Positions 5,679 to 6,207 of a stretch of DNA of 6,207 nucleotides are shown here, piece after piece. The first letter of the stretch is position 1. Every line of letters begins with the position of its first letter. This DNA comes from JACDAN01 sp046729215 (GTDB taxonomy: Bacteria; Actinomycetota; Thermoleophilia; Gaiellales; Gaiellaceae), in contig JBKPGE010000302.1 of NCBI GenBank assembly GCA_046729215.1, positions 1 through 6,207 on the forward strand, in the 5' to 3' direction. The translations under genes were made by a program, and so were the position numbers. The notes beneath the pieces are model-generated. The model was not told where the DNA came from and did no database searches. It saw only the letters and a list, made by a program, of their open reading frames with translations.

Positions 5679-6207
5679 CCGGAGTCGACGTACAGCGTCG
5701 TCGCCGTGACGTTGCCTGCTTCGTCAGACAGCAGGTAGGCCGCGGCGGCGCCGACGTCGTCGGCCTCGATCGACCGGCGGAGCGGCGCTCGCTCCTCGAC
5801 GATCGCTTCCATCGTCGGAAAACCCGCGATCGAGCGCGCCGCGAGGGTGCGGACCGGGCCGGCGGAGATTGCGTTCACACGGACGTTCTTCTCGCCGAGA
5901 TCCCAGGCGAGATATTGCACCGACGAGTCGAGCGCAGCCTTCGCGACGCCCATGACGTTGTAGTGAGGCACCGCTCGCTCGCCGCCTAGGTACGTCATCG
6001 TCAGGATGGCGCCGCCGCCGGCCGCCTCGAACAGCTGCTCGGCCGCCCGCGCGCAGGCAACGAGCGAGTAGGCGCTCACATCGAGGGCGAGCCAGTAGCG
6101 ATCGCGCGGCGTATCCGTGAAGCGGCCTTCGAGGTCCTCGGCGGCGGCGAAGGCCAGCGAGTGGACGAGCACGTCGAGCTTTCCGTCGAACGCCTCGCCC
6201 ACCTCCC
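5657..6207 (-). CDS. fabI: Enoyl-[acyl-carrier-protein] reductase (NADH), FabI (3' part, start outside window)
   Basis: The last step of the fatty acid synthase II elongation cycle: NADH-dependent reduction of trans-2-enoyl-ACP in the cytoplasm. About 182 C-terminal residues of the usual 255-270 are present; the N-terminal nucleotide-binding part lies beyond the right edge, and the GTG at 6202 is not the true start. Diagnostic segments in order: LDVLVHSLAFA (as VHSIGFA in E. coli), LTMTYLGGERAVPHYNVMGVAK containing the FabI-type catalytic Tyr and the Tyr-x6-Lys pair, LGEKNVRVNAISAGPVRTLAA, and the C-terminal YVDSGYHSMGM. It is convergent with the plus-strand genes and is followed 1 nt after its TAA by the terminator hairpin, so it belongs to a different transcription unit. 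Confidence 0.95.
   Translation of the reverse strand, partial: EVGEAFDGKLDVLVHSLAFAAAEDLEGRFTDTPRDRYWLALDVSAYSLVACARAAEQLFEAAGGGAILTMTYLGGERAVPHYNVMGVAKAALDSSVQYLAWDLGEKNVRVNAISAGPVRTLAARSIAGFPTMEAIVEERAPLRRSIEADDVGAAAAYLLSDEAGNVTATTLYVDSGYHSMGM

Noticed and set aside
1..6207. CRISPR array, tRNA, rRNA, insertion sequence or attachment site
   Set aside because: No direct repeat series, cloverleaf-like segment, transposase or flanking terminal repeats were seen.

Overview
The window is high-GC DNA with frequent GTG starts, tightly packed same-strand genes and strong GC bias at third codon positions. Together with the ECF sigma factor followed by a membrane-anchored beta-propeller protein, this suggests an actinobacterium, probably in or near the Thermoleophilia (Gaiellales or Solirubrobacterales). 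That placement is an inference from gene style; no rRNA or other marker is present.

Layout: (1) positions 1-598 hold the 3' part of a YbdK/GCS2-type carboxylate-amine (glutamate-cysteine) ligase. (2) 679-1215 encode an ECF sigma factor, whose stop overlaps (GTGA) the start of (3) 1212-2399, a single-pass membrane protein with a six-blade-like WD40/TolB propeller, probably its regulator. (4) 2409-2867 encode an AhpE-type peroxiredoxin with an in-frame TGA exactly at the peroxidatic cysteine position. The TGA is followed by a hairpin with the geometry of a bacterial SECIS element, so the gene is best read as a selenoprotein. (5) 2801-4342 encode a polytopic membrane protein resembling GT-C glycosyltransferase/YfhO-like proteins, overlapping the peroxiredoxin. 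(6) 4354-4665 encode a YciI-family protein, which overlaps (GTGA) (7) 4662-5294, DNA-3-methyladenine glycosylase I (tag). (8) 5388-5678 is a short, poorly conserved-looking secreted ORF with a perfect Shine-Dalgarno. (9) 5657 to the right edge, minus strand, is the 3' part of fabI (enoyl-ACP reductase). A 12-bp GC-rich hairpin at 5626-5655 separates the two converging transcription units.

Genes 2 to 7 look like one transcription unit: gaps are 11 nt or less and several starts overlap the preceding stop. The set (sigma factor, membrane sensor-like propeller, selenoperoxidase, alkylated-base repair enzyme, upstream thiol-ligase-like gene) would fit a stress-response unit, but that link is inferred from position only.

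The main discovery candidate is the selenocysteine peroxiredoxin. A conventional gene finder would truncate it at TGA 2541 or start it late at ATG 2553, losing the active site. No stretch above about 300 bases lacks a gene; the longest gaps are 599-678 and 5295-5387.
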